Source: Solimonas sp041612095 (GTDB lineage: Bacteria; Pseudomonadota; Gammaproteobacteria; Nevskiales; Nevskiaceae). Taken from it: a DNA stretch of 32,715 nucleotides. A model generated the notes under the pieces. It ran no database searches, was not told the DNA's origin, and saw nothing but the letters and a program-made list of their open reading frames with translations. How positions within the stretch are numbered: the stretch's first letter is position 1; each line of letters opens with the position of its first letter. This document shows positions 23,488 to 31,315 of this stretch, one piece after another. The stretch covers positions 1 through 32,715 of the forward strand of contig JBFJJW010000009.1 in assembly GCA_041612095.1 (NCBI GenBank), in the 5' to 3' direction. A program made the position numbers and the translations under genes.

Positions 23488-24402
23488 ATGCAAACGGCCA
23501 TCGCCATCGCCGGCGTCCGTAAGAACTACGGCAAGCTTGAAGCGCTGCGCGGGGTCAGCTTTGACATCCGCCGCGGTGAGTTCTTCGGCCTGCTCGGTCC
23601 CAACGGTGCCGGCAAATCAACTCTGATCAGCATCATTGCCGGGCTCGTCAGCGCCGACGAGGGCTCGATTTCGGTGCTAGGACACGACACCGTCAGCCAG
23701 TTCCGCGCGGCCCGGCGCCTGCTCGGCGTCGTCCCGCAGGAACTGGTGTTTGATCCCTTCTTTACGGTCCGCGAGATGTTGCGGATTCAGGCCGGCTACT
23801 ACGGCTGTGGCAAAGAAGCCTGGCCGTGGATAGACGAAATGCTCGAGCGCCTGGATCTGGCCGACAAGGCCACCAGCTCGATGCGCGCACTGTCGGGCGG
23901 CATGAAGCGCCGCGTACTGATCGCGCAGGCCCTGGTCCACCGTCCCCCGGTCGTGATCCTCGACGAACCGACGGCGGGCGTGGATGTGGAGCTGCGGCGT
24001 ACGCTGTGGCATTTCATGACCGATCTGCACAAGCAGGGTACGACGGTCGTGCTGACCACGCATTATCTGGAGGAAGCTCAGGAGCTGTGCGAGCGCATTG
24101 CGATCCTGGACCACGGTGCGGTGCAGGTCATCGAAACCACGCCGCAGCTGCTGGCCCGGCATCCGTTCCGGTTCCTGCGGATCAAGTTGGCCAACGACGC
24201 ACAGCTGCCTGAATCGCTGCGTGCGCTGGTGGCGGGCGAGGTCAATGGCAGCGTCGAACTCAAGCTGGAGGTCGGCAAGCACCCGATCGGCAGCGTGTTC
24301 GCGGCGCTGCGCGCCGCCGGCATTGATCTGGAGGACGTGCATACGCGTGAGCCGGATCTGGAAGACATCTTCGTGCAGCTGACGACCAAGGGGGCCGCAT
24401 GA
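23488..24402 (+). CDS. yadG: ABC-2 type transporter ATP-binding protein, YadG family
   Basis: ATPase subunit of an ABC-2 exporter, 304 residues. Walker A GPNGAGKST lies at 37-45, the VPQELVFDPFFTVREML Q-loop segment and QAGYYG match E. coli YadG closely, the signature is LSGGMKRR, Walker B is VVILDEPTAGVD, and the switch is TTHYLEEAQELC. A C-terminal domain of about 80 residues follows, ending DLEDIFVQLT. The substrate is unknown; family neighbours include NodI and drug or polysaccharide exporters. It overlaps the permease gene by 4 bases. The ATG at 23488 has no ribosome site and sits next to a -10 element, suggesting near-leaderless translation. Confidence 0.92.
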   Translation: MQTAIAIAGVRKNYGKLEALRGVSFDIRRGEFFGLLGPNGAGKSTLISIIAGLVSADEGSISVLGHDTVSQFRAARRLLGVVPQELVFDPFFTVREMLRIQAGYYGCGKEAWPWIDEMLERLDLADKATSSMRALSGGMKRRVLIAQALVHRPPVVILDEPTAGVDVELRRTLWHFMTDLHKQGTTVVLTTHYLEEAQELCERIAILDHGAVQVIETTPQLLARHPFRFLRIKLANDAQLPESLRALVAGEVNGSVELKLEVGKHPIGSVFAALRAAGIDLEDVHTREPDLEDIFVQLTTKGAA

Positions 24403-25166
24403 GTCCCGATCAAAGAGGCTTTGTCACGCTGCTGAAGAAGGAGGTCATGCGCTTCTGGTCGGTGCTGGCGCAAACGGTGACGGCACCGGTGATTACCGCG
24501 GTGTTGTACCTGCTGGTGTTCGCGCAGGCGCTCAAGGACCGGACCTCGGCTTACGAGGGCATCAGCTACACCGAGTTTCTGGTGCCGGGTCTGGTGATGA
24601 TGACGGTGATCCAGAACGCGTTTGCCAATACCTCGTCGTCGCTGATCCAGTCCAAGGTCATGGGCAATCTGGTGTTCCTGCAGATGGCGCCGCTGGGTCC
24701 GCTGGAGTGGTACGGGGCCTACATACTCGCGGCCTTGGTGCGCACATTTCTGGTGGCGGTGGTGATGCTCGGAGTCACGCTACCGTTTGTGCCGCTGCCG
24801 GTCGAGGCACCTCTGGTGCTGTTTGGGGTGTTCCTGCTGGCGTCTGCCAGCCTGGCTTCGATCGGCATGATTGCCGGCATCGTCGCGCAGAAGTTTGATC
24901 ACATTGCCGCGTTCACCAACTTCTTCATCACGCCGCTGTCTTTTCTGTCCGGCGTGTTCTACTCCGTGCATGCGCTGCCGCCGTTCTGGTATCAGGCATC
25001 GCATCTGAATCCGTTCTTCTACATGATTGACGGCTTCCGCTACGGATTCTTCGGCCACGCCGACGTGCCGGTCTGGCAGAGTCTGGCGTGGTGCGCCGGC
25101 TTCTTCATCCTCAGTGCCGCAGCCTGTCTGTGGATGTTGATCAGCGGCTACAAGCTCAAGAGATAA
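24399..25166 (+). CDS. yadH: ABC-2 type transporter permease, YadH family
   Basis: Six-helix inner-membrane permease of 255 residues that pairs with the ATPase encoded just upstream (ATGA-type 4-base overlap). ABC-2 hallmarks include a first helix at AVLYLLVFAQAL, the SYTEFLVPGLVMMTVIQNAFAN stretch, and the SFLSGVFYSVHALPPFWYQ and LNPFFYMIDGFRYGF motifs typical of YadH. The dimer would form the export pore. In E. coli yadGH are not near murA; here they occupy the position just before ibaG-murA. The substrate is not known. Confidence 0.92.
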   Translation: MSPDQRGFVTLLKKEVMRFWSVLAQTVTAPVITAVLYLLVFAQALKDRTSAYEGISYTEFLVPGLVMMTVIQNAFANTSSSLIQSKVMGNLVFLQMAPLGPLEWYGAYILAALVRTFLVAVVMLGVTLPFVPLPVEAPLVLFGVFLLASASLASIGMIAGIVAQKFDHIAAFTNFFITPLSFLSGVFYSVHALPPFWYQASHLNPFFYMIDGFRYGFFGHADVPVWQSLAWCAGFFILSAAACLWMLISGYKLKR

Positions 25167-25170
25167 GGCG

Positions 25171-25389
25171 ATGACCAAGGACGAAATCAAGCAACTGATC
25201 GAAGCCGGCCTGCCCGGCGCTCGGGCCACCGTCTATGGAGACGATGGCCAGCACTTCGAGGCCGAGGTGATCTGCGCCGAGTTCGCGGGCCGGCCGCCGC
25301 TGGCGCAGCACCGCATGGTCTACACCGCGCTGGGCGAGAAGATGGGGCGTGAGATACACGCGCTGGCGCTGAGAACCCGCGCCGCTTAG
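25171..25389 (+). CDS. ibaG: BolA-family protein IbaG
   Basis: A 72-residue BolA-like protein with the KH-like fold markers DGQHFEAEVICAEFAG and LAQHRMVYTALGEKMGREIHALALRT. BolA/IbaG proteins bind monothiol glutaredoxins and [2Fe-2S] clusters; IbaG also affects the cell envelope in some species. It starts 4 bases after yadH and lies 43 bases before murA, the same pairing seen across Beta- and Gammaproteobacteria. IbaG rather than BolA is inferred from its small size and the murA neighbour. Confidence 0.92.
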   Translation: MTKDEIKQLIEAGLPGARATVYGDDGQHFEAEVICAEFAGRPPLAQHRMVYTALGEKMGREIHALALRTRAA

Positions 25390-25432
25390 TGCGGGCGCCC
25401 CAACCAATTCCGATTACTGACGCTCACATTCC

Positions 25433-26698
25433 ATGGACAAGTTCATCGTCGCCGGTGGCGGCCCCTTGCACGGCGAAATCGACGCCTCTGGCGCCAAGAA
25501 CGCGGCCTTGCCGATCCTGTGCGCAGCCCTGCTTTCGGACGAGCCGCTGCACCTGAGCAACGTACCCAAGCTCTGGGACATCAACACCACGCGCAAGCTG
25601 TTGCTGCAGATGGGGTGCCAGGTCGAGCAGCCGGATCCGCACGAGATGATCGTCAACGCCGGCACGATAACTACCTGCGTTGCGCCCTATGAGTTGGTGC
25701 GCACGATGCGCGCGTCGATCCTGGTGCTCGGGCCGCTGGTGGCCAAGCGCGGTGAGGCGCATGTTTCGCTGCCCGGGGGTTGCGCCATCGGCGCGCGGCC
25801 GGTGAATCTGCACTTGATGGGTCTGGAGGCCATGGGCGCCGAGATCGAACTCGAAGGCGGCTTCATCCATGCGCGCGCCAGCAAGCTCAAGGGTGCCCGC
25901 ATCATGCTGGATACGGTAACCGTGACCGGCACCGAGAACCTGATGATGGCAGCGGTGCTGGCTGACGGCGAGACCGTACTGGAGAACGCCGCACGCGAGC
26001 CGGAAGTGGTCGATCTGGCGCGCTGCCTGCGTGCAATGGGCGCCAGGATCGAAGGCGAGGGCACCACCACGATTCGCATACAGGGCGTACCCACGCTGCA
26101 TGCGGCCAGGCACACGATACTGCCGGATCGCATTGAAACCGGAAGCTATCTGGTGGCGGCAGCCGTGACCCGCGGGCGCGTGCGCGTCAACAAGACCGAT
26201 CCGGCGATGCTGGACGCTGTTCTGGTCAAGCTGCAGCAGGCAGGCGCCAAGGTCTCTACGGGCGTGGACTTCATCGAGGTCGACATGCGTGGCGAGCGGC
26301 CGCAAGCGATCAATCTGCACACGATGCCGCATCCCGGCTTCCCTACCGACATGCAGGCGCAGTTCATGGCCTTGAATTGTGTGGCCGAGGGCGTAGGCAT
26401 CATCAAGGAAACCATTTTCGAGAATCGCTTCATGCACGCCGTGGAGCTGATGCGTCTGGGTGCGGATATCCAGATCGAAGGCAACACCGCCGTTATCACC
26501 GGCCGCGAGCGCCTGCAGGCGGCGCCGATCATGGCCACCGATCTGCGCGCCTCGGCGTCACTGGTCATCGCGGCGCTGGCGGCCGATGGCGAAACCTTCA
26601 TTGACCGCATCTATCATATGGACCGCGGCTATGAAGACATCGAAGGCAAGCTCACGGCTCTGGGCGCGCGCATCAAGCGTGTGTCCTCGCTGATCTAG
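25433..26698 (+). CDS. murA: UDP-N-acetylglucosamine 1-carboxyvinyltransferase
   Basis: Transfers enolpyruvate from PEP to UDP-GlcNAc, the first committed step of peptidoglycan synthesis. The N-terminus has GEIDASGAKNAALPIL with the catalytic Lys/Asn region, and the active-site loop is PGGCAIGARPVNLH with C117 (the residue attacked by fosfomycin) intact. Later motifs include PDRIETGSYLVAAAVTRG, HPGFPTDMQAQF and DLRASASLVIAAL. The 421-residue length is normal. No strong ribosome site precedes the ATG, so it is probably translated from the ibaG message. It is followed 23 bases later by the NYN gene. Confidence 0.98.
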   Translation: MDKFIVAGGGPLHGEIDASGAKNAALPILCAALLSDEPLHLSNVPKLWDINTTRKLLLQMGCQVEQPDPHEMIVNAGTITTCVAPYELVRTMRASILVLGPLVAKRGEAHVSLPGGCAIGARPVNLHLMGLEAMGAEIELEGGFIHARASKLKGARIMLDTVTVTGTENLMMAAVLADGETVLENAAREPEVVDLARCLRAMGARIEGEGTTTIRIQGVPTLHAARHTILPDRIETGSYLVAAAVTRGRVRVNKTDPAMLDAVLVKLQQAGAKVSTGVDFIEVDMRGERPQAINLHTMPHPGFPTDMQAQFMALNCVAEGVGIIKETIFENRFMHAVELMRLGADIQIEGNTAVITGRERLQAAPIMATDLRASASLVIAALAADGETFIDRIYHMDRGYEDIEGKLTALGARIKRVSSLI

Positions 26699-26721
26699 TT
26701 GATCCTCACGGAGAACCGCAG

Positions 26722-27492
26722 ATGGCAGATCTTTCCAAGCTTGCGGTTCTAATCGACGCCGACAACACGCAGCCGGCCATTGCCGAGCCGATGCTGGCGG
26801 AGATCGCCAAGTACGGGGTGGCCAGCGTCAAGCGCATCTACGGCGACTGGACCCAGCCCAATCTCAAGGGCTGGAAGGATGTGCTGATCCAGTACGCGAT
26901 CCAGCCGATGCAGCAGTTCGGCTACACCACCGGCAAGAACGCCACCGACAGCGCGATGATCATCGACGCCATGGACCTGCTGTATACCGGTCGTTTCGAC
27001 GGCTTCTGCCTGGTGTCCAGCGACAGCGATTTCACGCGGCTGGCCTCGCGTGTGCGAGAGGCTGGACTCACGGTCTACGGCTTTGGCGAGCGCAAGACCC
27101 CGCAGGCCCTGGTCTCGGCCTGCGACAAGTTCATCTATCTCGATGTGCTGCGCGCGGTCGCCAGCGACGAGACCGATCCGGCGCCGCAGGCCAAGCAACG
27201 CGCGTCGCTGAAGCAGGACGCCAAGCTGGTGCAACTGCTGCGTAGTGCGGTGGAGGCCGCCGGCGACGACGAGGGCTGGGCCGGTTTGGGGGCGGTGGGT
27301 AGCCTGATCAGCAAGCAGGCCCCGGATTTTGATGCCCGCAACTACGGTTATCGCAAGCTCAGTGATCTGGTGGCCGCCGCCGGTCTGTTCGAGATCGACG
27401 AGCGCAAATCAGCGGATGGCCGCCAGAAAACCCTGTATCTGCGAGTGCGCCCCAAGAAGGCAGCGCCCGCCAAGCCCCCCGTTCGTCACTGA
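26722..27492 (+). CDS. NYN-domain (PIN-like) protein with C-terminal OST-HTH/LOTUS domain
   Basis: A 256-residue LabA/DUF88-type protein. The NYN domain (about residues 5-150) has the acidic metal-binding set expected of a PIN-like nuclease: IDADN (D12, D14), TDSAMIIDAMDLL (D76 and D82 region) and SSDSDFTRLA (D101, D103). A linker leads to a C-terminal winged-helix OST-HTH/LOTUS domain (about 165-245: KLVQLLRSAVEAAGDDEGWAGLGAVGSL and DFDARNYGYRKLSDLVAAAGLFEI). LOTUS domains bind RNA, so a ribonuclease or RNA-handling role is likely but unproven. GGAG (26710-26713) lies 8 bases before the ATG. It sits between murA and hisG; its stop overlaps the hisG -35. Confidence 0.88.
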   Translation: MADLSKLAVLIDADNTQPAIAEPMLAEIAKYGVASVKRIYGDWTQPNLKGWKDVLIQYAIQPMQQFGYTTGKNATDSAMIIDAMDLLYTGRFDGFCLVSSDSDFTRLASRVREAGLTVYGFGERKTPQALVSACDKFIYLDVLRAVASDETDPAPQAKQRASLKQDAKLVQLLRSAVEAAGDDEGWAGLGAVGSLISKQAPDFDARNYGYRKLSDLVAAAGLFEIDERKSADGRQKTLYLRVRPKKAAPAKPPVRH

Positions 27493-27517
27493 CGCTGCGG
27501 GATGACGCGGCTACAAT
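27489..27517 (+). promoter_or_regulatory. Sigma-70 promoter of hisGD
   Basis: CTGACG (27489-27494), a 17-base spacer and TACAAT (27512-27517) form a good sigma-70 promoter. The -10 again follows GGC. Transcription would start near 27524, leaving a leader of about 22 bases before the hisG ATG. There is no room for a his attenuator or leader peptide. The -35 overlaps the NYN stop codon. Confidence 0.55.
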
Positions 27518-27545
27518 CGCGTCCCCCAGCCGGACCGACCCTGCC

Positions 27546-28184
27546 ATGACCCAGCTGACCATTGCCCTGTCCAAGGGCCGCATTTTTGAAGAAAGCCTGC
27601 CGTTTCTCGCCAAACTGGGCCTGGAGCCCGCGGGCGACATCAACCGCCTGCTGCGCGTGCCCTCGCGCAACAAGCAGGTCTCGCTGCTGATCATTCGACC
27701 CGCCGACGTGCCAACGTTTGTCGAGTACGGCGCAGCCGACCTCGGCATCGTCGGCAAGGATGTGCTGATGGAGCATGGCGGCACCGCGCTCTACGAGCCG
27801 ATGGATCTGGGCATTGCCAATTGCCGCCTGTCAGTTGCCGCCAAGCAGGATGGCGTGCGCCCGGATGGCGTGCGCCGGTTGCGCGTGGCGACCAAGTATC
27901 CCGAGATCACGCGGCGGCACTACGCCGCCAAGGGCGAGCAGGTAGAGATCATCAAGCTCTATGGTTCGATGGAGCTGGCACCGCTGGTGGGGCTTGCCGA
28001 TCTGATCGTGGATCTGGTGGCCACCGGCAATACGCTCAAGGCCAACGGCCTGGTCGAGATCGAAACCATTGCGCAGATCAGCTCGCGTCTGGTGGTCAAC
28101 AAGGCGGCGATGAAGATCAAGAGCGAGGCGATTCGCGCGCTGCTTGCGCAGTTCGCCACGGCCACCCGCAAGCGGGCGGCGTGA
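27546..28184 (+). CDS. hisG: ATP phosphoribosyltransferase, short form
   Basis: Catalyses the first step of histidine synthesis, joining ATP and PRPP. At 212 residues it is HisG-S, lacking the C-terminal regulatory domain, so it should need HisZ, which is not in the window. Family motifs are TIALSKGRIFEESLPFL, the IIRPADVPTFVEYGAADLGIVGKDVL core, the RVATKYP segment, and the PRPP loop DLIVDLVATGNTLKANGL. Residues 102-111 (DGVRPDGVRR) are a five-codon tandem duplication. The ATG at 27546 has a weak ribosome site but a good promoter. The stop TGA shares its A with the hisD ATG. Confidence 0.97.
   Translation: MTQLTIALSKGRIFEESLPFLAKLGLEPAGDINRLLRVPSRNKQVSLLIIRPADVPTFVEYGAADLGIVGKDVLMEHGGTALYEPMDLGIANCRLSVAAKQDGVRPDGVRRLRVATKYPEITRRHYAAKGEQVEIIKLYGSMELAPLVGLADLIVDLVATGNTLKANGLVEIETIAQISSRLVVNKAAMKIKSEAIRALLAQFATATRKRAA
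27848..27876 (+). repeat. In-frame 15-base tandem duplication inside hisG
   Basis: GGATGGCGTGCGCC occurs at 27848-27861 and again at 27863-27876, a period of 15 bases. It encodes DGVRP followed by DGVRR (residues 102-111) in a surface-type loop before RVATKYP, so the reading frame is kept. Confidence 0.85.
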
Positions 28185-29476
28185 TGGAGGTTAGTCGCCT
28201 CGATACGCGCGCGCCTGAGTTTCAGGCGCAGCTCGACGCATTGCTGGATCGTGCGCCGGAAACCAGCGCCGATGTCGTGCGCACGGTAGAGGCGGTGGTC
28301 GCCGATGTGCGCGCGCGCGGCGACGCCGCCCTGCTCGAATACACCAATCGTTTCGATCGGCGTCATCTGCAGGCCGCCGCCGAGTTTGAATTGCCCAAGG
28401 CGCAGTGGCAACAGGCCTGGAACAGTCTGCCGGCGGATCTGAAGGCCGCACTGGAGCAGGCGCAAACGCGGATTCACGCCTATGCCCAGCACCAGCGGAT
28501 CGCACCCTTCGAGTTCGCGGATGAACTCGGAAATCGTCTGGGGCAGCAGATCACGGCGCTGGATCGCGTGGGCATCTATGTGCCGGGCGGCAAGGCCGCC
28601 TATCCGTCATCGGTGCTGATGAATGCAGTCCCGGCGCGGGTCGCTGGTGTTGGCGAGATCATCATGGTGGTGCCGGCGCCCGCGGGCGAACTCAGCCCTG
28701 CGGTGCTGGGTGCGGCGCATCTCGCTGGCGTGGATCGCCTCTTTACGGTTGGCGGCGCCCAAGCGGTGGCGGCGTTGGCCTATGGCACCGCGACCATCCC
28801 GGCGGTCGACAAGATTGTCGGTCCGGGCAACGCCTATGTGGCCGCTGCCAAGCGTCTGGTGTTCGGCCGCGTAGGCATTGATGCCATCGCCGGACCCTCA
28901 GAGATCGTGGTGATCAGCGACGGCGACAGTGATCCGCGCTGGGTGGCGATGGACCTGTTCTCGCAGGCCGAGCACGGCGAAGACTCCGAGTCCATTCTGA
29001 TTTCGCCGGATGCCGCCTTCATCGAGCGGGTAGCTGCAGCCATGGCGGAGCGCGTGACGGCGCTGCCCCGTGCGGCGACGGTACGCACGGCCATCCGCGA
29101 CCGCGGTGCGCTGATTCTGGTGCGTGATCTGGACGAGGCGGTGGCCGTTTCCAACCACATCGCGCCCGAGCATCTGGAGCTGTCGGTGGCGCAGCCGCGC
29201 GAGTTGCTGCCGAAGATCCGGCACGCGGGCGCCATCTTTCTGGGGCGCCATGCACCGGAAGCGTTCGGCGACTACTGCGCCGGACCGAATCACGTGCTGC
29301 CGACTGCACGTGCGGCGCGGTTCTCCAACCCGCTCGGTGTCTACGAGTTCCAGAAGCGCAGCAGCCTGATCGAGTGCACGCCGGAGGGCGCCAAACCGCT
29401 GGCGCAGATCGCAGGCTGTATCGCCGATGCCGAAGGCCTGCAGGCGCACGCACAGAGCGCGCGCGACCGCGGCTGA
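28184..29476 (+). CDS. hisD: Histidinol dehydrogenase
   Basis: Zinc- and NAD-dependent enzyme that oxidises L-histidinol to L-histidine in two steps, ending the pathway. The start is the ATG at 28184-28186 (MEVSRLDTRAPEF, 430 residues). The frame is open to 27821, but that part is hisG coding DNA. Motifs include YVPGGKAAYPSSVLMNAVPA, the NAD region VDKIVGPGNAYVAAAKRLVFG, IAGPSEIVV, SQAEHGEDSESIL with the zinc-site Gln and His, the catalytic APEHLEL pair, and FGDYCAGPNHVLPT. The stop TGA of hisG and this ATG share one base, so translation is coupled. hisC, which usually follows, is absent; a convergent gene lies 50 bases on. Confidence 0.98.
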   Translation: MEVSRLDTRAPEFQAQLDALLDRAPETSADVVRTVEAVVADVRARGDAALLEYTNRFDRRHLQAAAEFELPKAQWQQAWNSLPADLKAALEQAQTRIHAYAQHQRIAPFEFADELGNRLGQQITALDRVGIYVPGGKAAYPSSVLMNAVPARVAGVGEIIMVVPAPAGELSPAVLGAAHLAGVDRLFTVGGAQAVAALAYGTATIPAVDKIVGPGNAYVAAAKRLVFGRVGIDAIAGPSEIVVISDGDSDPRWVAMDLFSQAEHGEDSESILISPDAAFIERVAAAMAERVTALPRAATVRTAIRDRGALILVRDLDEAVAVSNHIAPEHLELSVAQPRELLPKIRHAGAIFLGRHAPEAFGDYCAGPNHVLPTARAARFSNPLGVYEFQKRSSLIECTPEGAKPLAQIAGCIADAEGLQAHAQSARDRG

Positions 29477-29483
29477 TTTCCGG

Positions 29484-29518
29484 CGCTGGCGCGGGTTCGT
29501 TGTCTGTTAGCGCCAGCG
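29484..29518. terminator. Hairpin between convergent hisD and lipoprotein genes
   Basis: CGCTGGCGC (29484-29492) pairs perfectly with GCGCCAGCG (29510-29518) across a 17-base loop. It lies in the 50-base gap after hisD, where both strands need transcription to stop. Neither side has a T-run, so it is not a classic intrinsic terminator. Confidence 0.3.
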
Positions 29519-29526
29519 AGCGAGAA

Positions 29527-31248
29527 TCACGGCGGGCAGATTGTCGGCTCGCGATTCTCCTCCTGCTGCGCGAGCACTTCGGCAACCACGGTCCCCATGT
29601 CCGGTAGCGGCGGCTGGGTTTCTAGTGCGAGCGCGCCGCCGGCCTCGCGTGACAGCGTCCAGCAAGCCTGCGCTATGCGCACTTCGCCTAGCGTTGCGTA
29701 CAGCGGACCGTCCAATACCCGTCGCTCGCCGAAGTGGCGCGCAAGGAAGTCCTGCACGGCGGCGGGCTGCTGCGCGCGCGCCTGCCATAGCGCCAGCGGC
29801 ACCTTGACCGCGCTGCGGTAGTAGCGAGGGTACGCGTCAAGGCCGCGCGCCCGCCGCTCCTGGCGCAGGCCGTCGGTCGAGTGCACTTCCAGTTCCAGTG
29901 ATGAATCGCCGATAGCGATCCGTAGCTTGGCCGGCGAACAATAGGGGTTGAAGCCGTCGAGTGCTGCGGCGTAACCGTCGATGCTGCCGGTATAGCGGAA
30001 GTCCTCGGGGGCGCCGAAGTGTGGCGGTGCCAAGGGCAGGGGCCGGCCCTGTAACGCTTCGCCGGTCAGCACGAACTTCCAGTCACTGCTGTGCGTCTGT
30101 GCCTGGTCCTTTTGCCAGTAGCCGCTATTGCCGGCGGCATCGGTTCCTTCCACCCGCATCTGCCTGTGCTCGGTGCCGGGTGGTAGCTTGCGCAGGCTGA
30201 CGCGATCCGTGATCGGGCCGGGAACGCGCGGATGATGAACCCACCCGGGGGCCGGCAGCTGTACCAGCGGCGACTCGCTGTCGCTCTGATCCTGCCAGGA
30301 GTAGTCGAGGAACACGGCGTTGGCACCGGAGACGTCAAACTCATAGAGGCGGGTGTAGATTTCGCCCGTTGCGGTGACCACCATCACGGTAGAGCCGGAA
30401 CCGCTAAGGCCCGCCATGACCGCAGTCCCGCGCTCAGGCCCGCAGACCTCACGGCTTTCGTCCATCGGCAGCCACGGGTCCAGGTAGGTGATCCGCAGAC
30501 CATCGCCGCGCAGCAGATAGGCGGTGAGGATGCCGGCCGGGGTTTGCTGATGGCCGCCGCCATCCACAAAGTACGCATCATCGCTGGGCGTCAGGTGCGA
30601 CGTCGCCCAGTCGCGGACGTCGTCCGGAATCCAGCCGCCGAGATCGGTCCAGAAGTAGGGGCCCCAGCGTCGGGTCCAACCACCGGCGCCGACCGCGCCA
30701 TTGGCGTAATCCAGCGTGTAGATGTCGCGCCTTGCGTTCAGTGCCAGCAGGACGGTGCCGTCCGCCGAGATTTCGCTGACCTGGCCGTCCAGGCAGCGCG
30801 GCAGCGGCAATTCTCGCCACGGCTCGTCGATGGCTGTCGTCTCGCGATTCGCCCTGACGTAAATGCGGCCGTCGAGCGCCGCGAAATGGTGTTCAGCGGT
30901 GTAGGTCTGCTGGCGGCCCCGCAAATGGATGGCCGACGGCAAGGCGGCCGCCACGGCCGGTGTCGCAGCCGGGCCGCCCTTCACGGCGCTGTACTGTTCC
31001 GGATCCAGCAGCGAGGGTATAAGCAGCCCGGTAGTCCCGAGATATTCGTCCACGCAGGTGGGGTCAGGCACTGTACGTATGCCGGGAAACCGCGCCTCCA
31101 GCGTAGCGGCGTCACGTTCGGCCAGTGATGTGCCCGGCGGGGTCGACGTGGCCGCAGGCTGGCTTGATCCGCAGGCACCGATCAGCAGCGGCGCCGTGAT
31201 CAGCAGCAATCGCGCAGCAACGCGACGGTGAGAAGGTGCGATGAGCAC
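29527..31248 (-). CDS. Large predicted lipoprotein of unknown function, possible beta-propeller
   Basis: A 573-residue protein read from the GTG at 31246-31248, giving a lipoprotein signal MLIAPSHRRVAARLLLITAP then LLIGAC, with the lipidation Cys at residue 26 (lipobox IGAC). The mature protein starts with a Ser/Thr/Pro linker. The middle region has repeated beta-blade-like stretches: HFAALDGRIYVRANRET, VSEISADGTVLLALNARRDIYTLDY, GWIPDDVRDWATSHLTPSDDAYFVDGGG and STVMVVTATGEIYTRLYEFDV. A later domain (about residues 390-573) includes WKFVLTGEALQG and SLELEVHSTDGLRQE. I do not recognise the family or any catalytic motif. The frame is open to 31407, but no other start gives a signal peptide. No clear ribosome site; it lies 67 bases after the BtuF-like gene. 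Confidence 0.7.
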   Translation of the reverse strand: MLIAPSHRRVAARLLLITAPLLIGACGSSQPAATSTPPGTSLAERDAATLEARFPGIRTVPDPTCVDEYLGTTGLLIPSLLDPEQYSAVKGGPAATPAVAAALPSAIHLRGRQQTYTAEHHFAALDGRIYVRANRETTAIDEPWRELPLPRCLDGQVSEISADGTVLLALNARRDIYTLDYANGAVGAGGWTRRWGPYFWTDLGGWIPDDVRDWATSHLTPSDDAYFVDGGGHQQTPAGILTAYLLRGDGLRITYLDPWLPMDESREVCGPERGTAVMAGLSGSGSTVMVVTATGEIYTRLYEFDVSGANAVFLDYSWQDQSDSESPLVQLPAPGWVHHPRVPGPITDRVSLRKLPPGTEHRQMRVEGTDAAGNSGYWQKDQAQTHSSDWKFVLTGEALQGRPLPLAPPHFGAPEDFRYTGSIDGYAAALDGFNPYCSPAKLRIAIGDSSLELEVHSTDGLRQERRARGLDAYPRYYRSAVKVPLALWQARAQQPAAVQDFLARHFGERRVLDGPLYATLGEVRIAQACWTLSREAGGALALETQPPLPDMGTVVAEVLAQQEENREPTICPP

Positions 31249-31315
31249 AGGTAACGTCCGATAAAGGTGCTTTTTCAGAATTGATAGGCGGGCGCCCCAG
31301 TTCCAGGGCCTCGGA

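Noticed and set aside
25424..26437. Minus-strand open frame of 337 codons opposite murA
   Set aside because: murA is complete with its catalytic Cys; the antisense product is His/Arg/Gln-rich low-quality sequence.
31249..31315. Intergenic region with a possible promoter for the large lipoprotein
   Set aside because: CTTTAT and TATCAA hexamers are present on the minus strand, but none has a matching -35, so no promoter is called.
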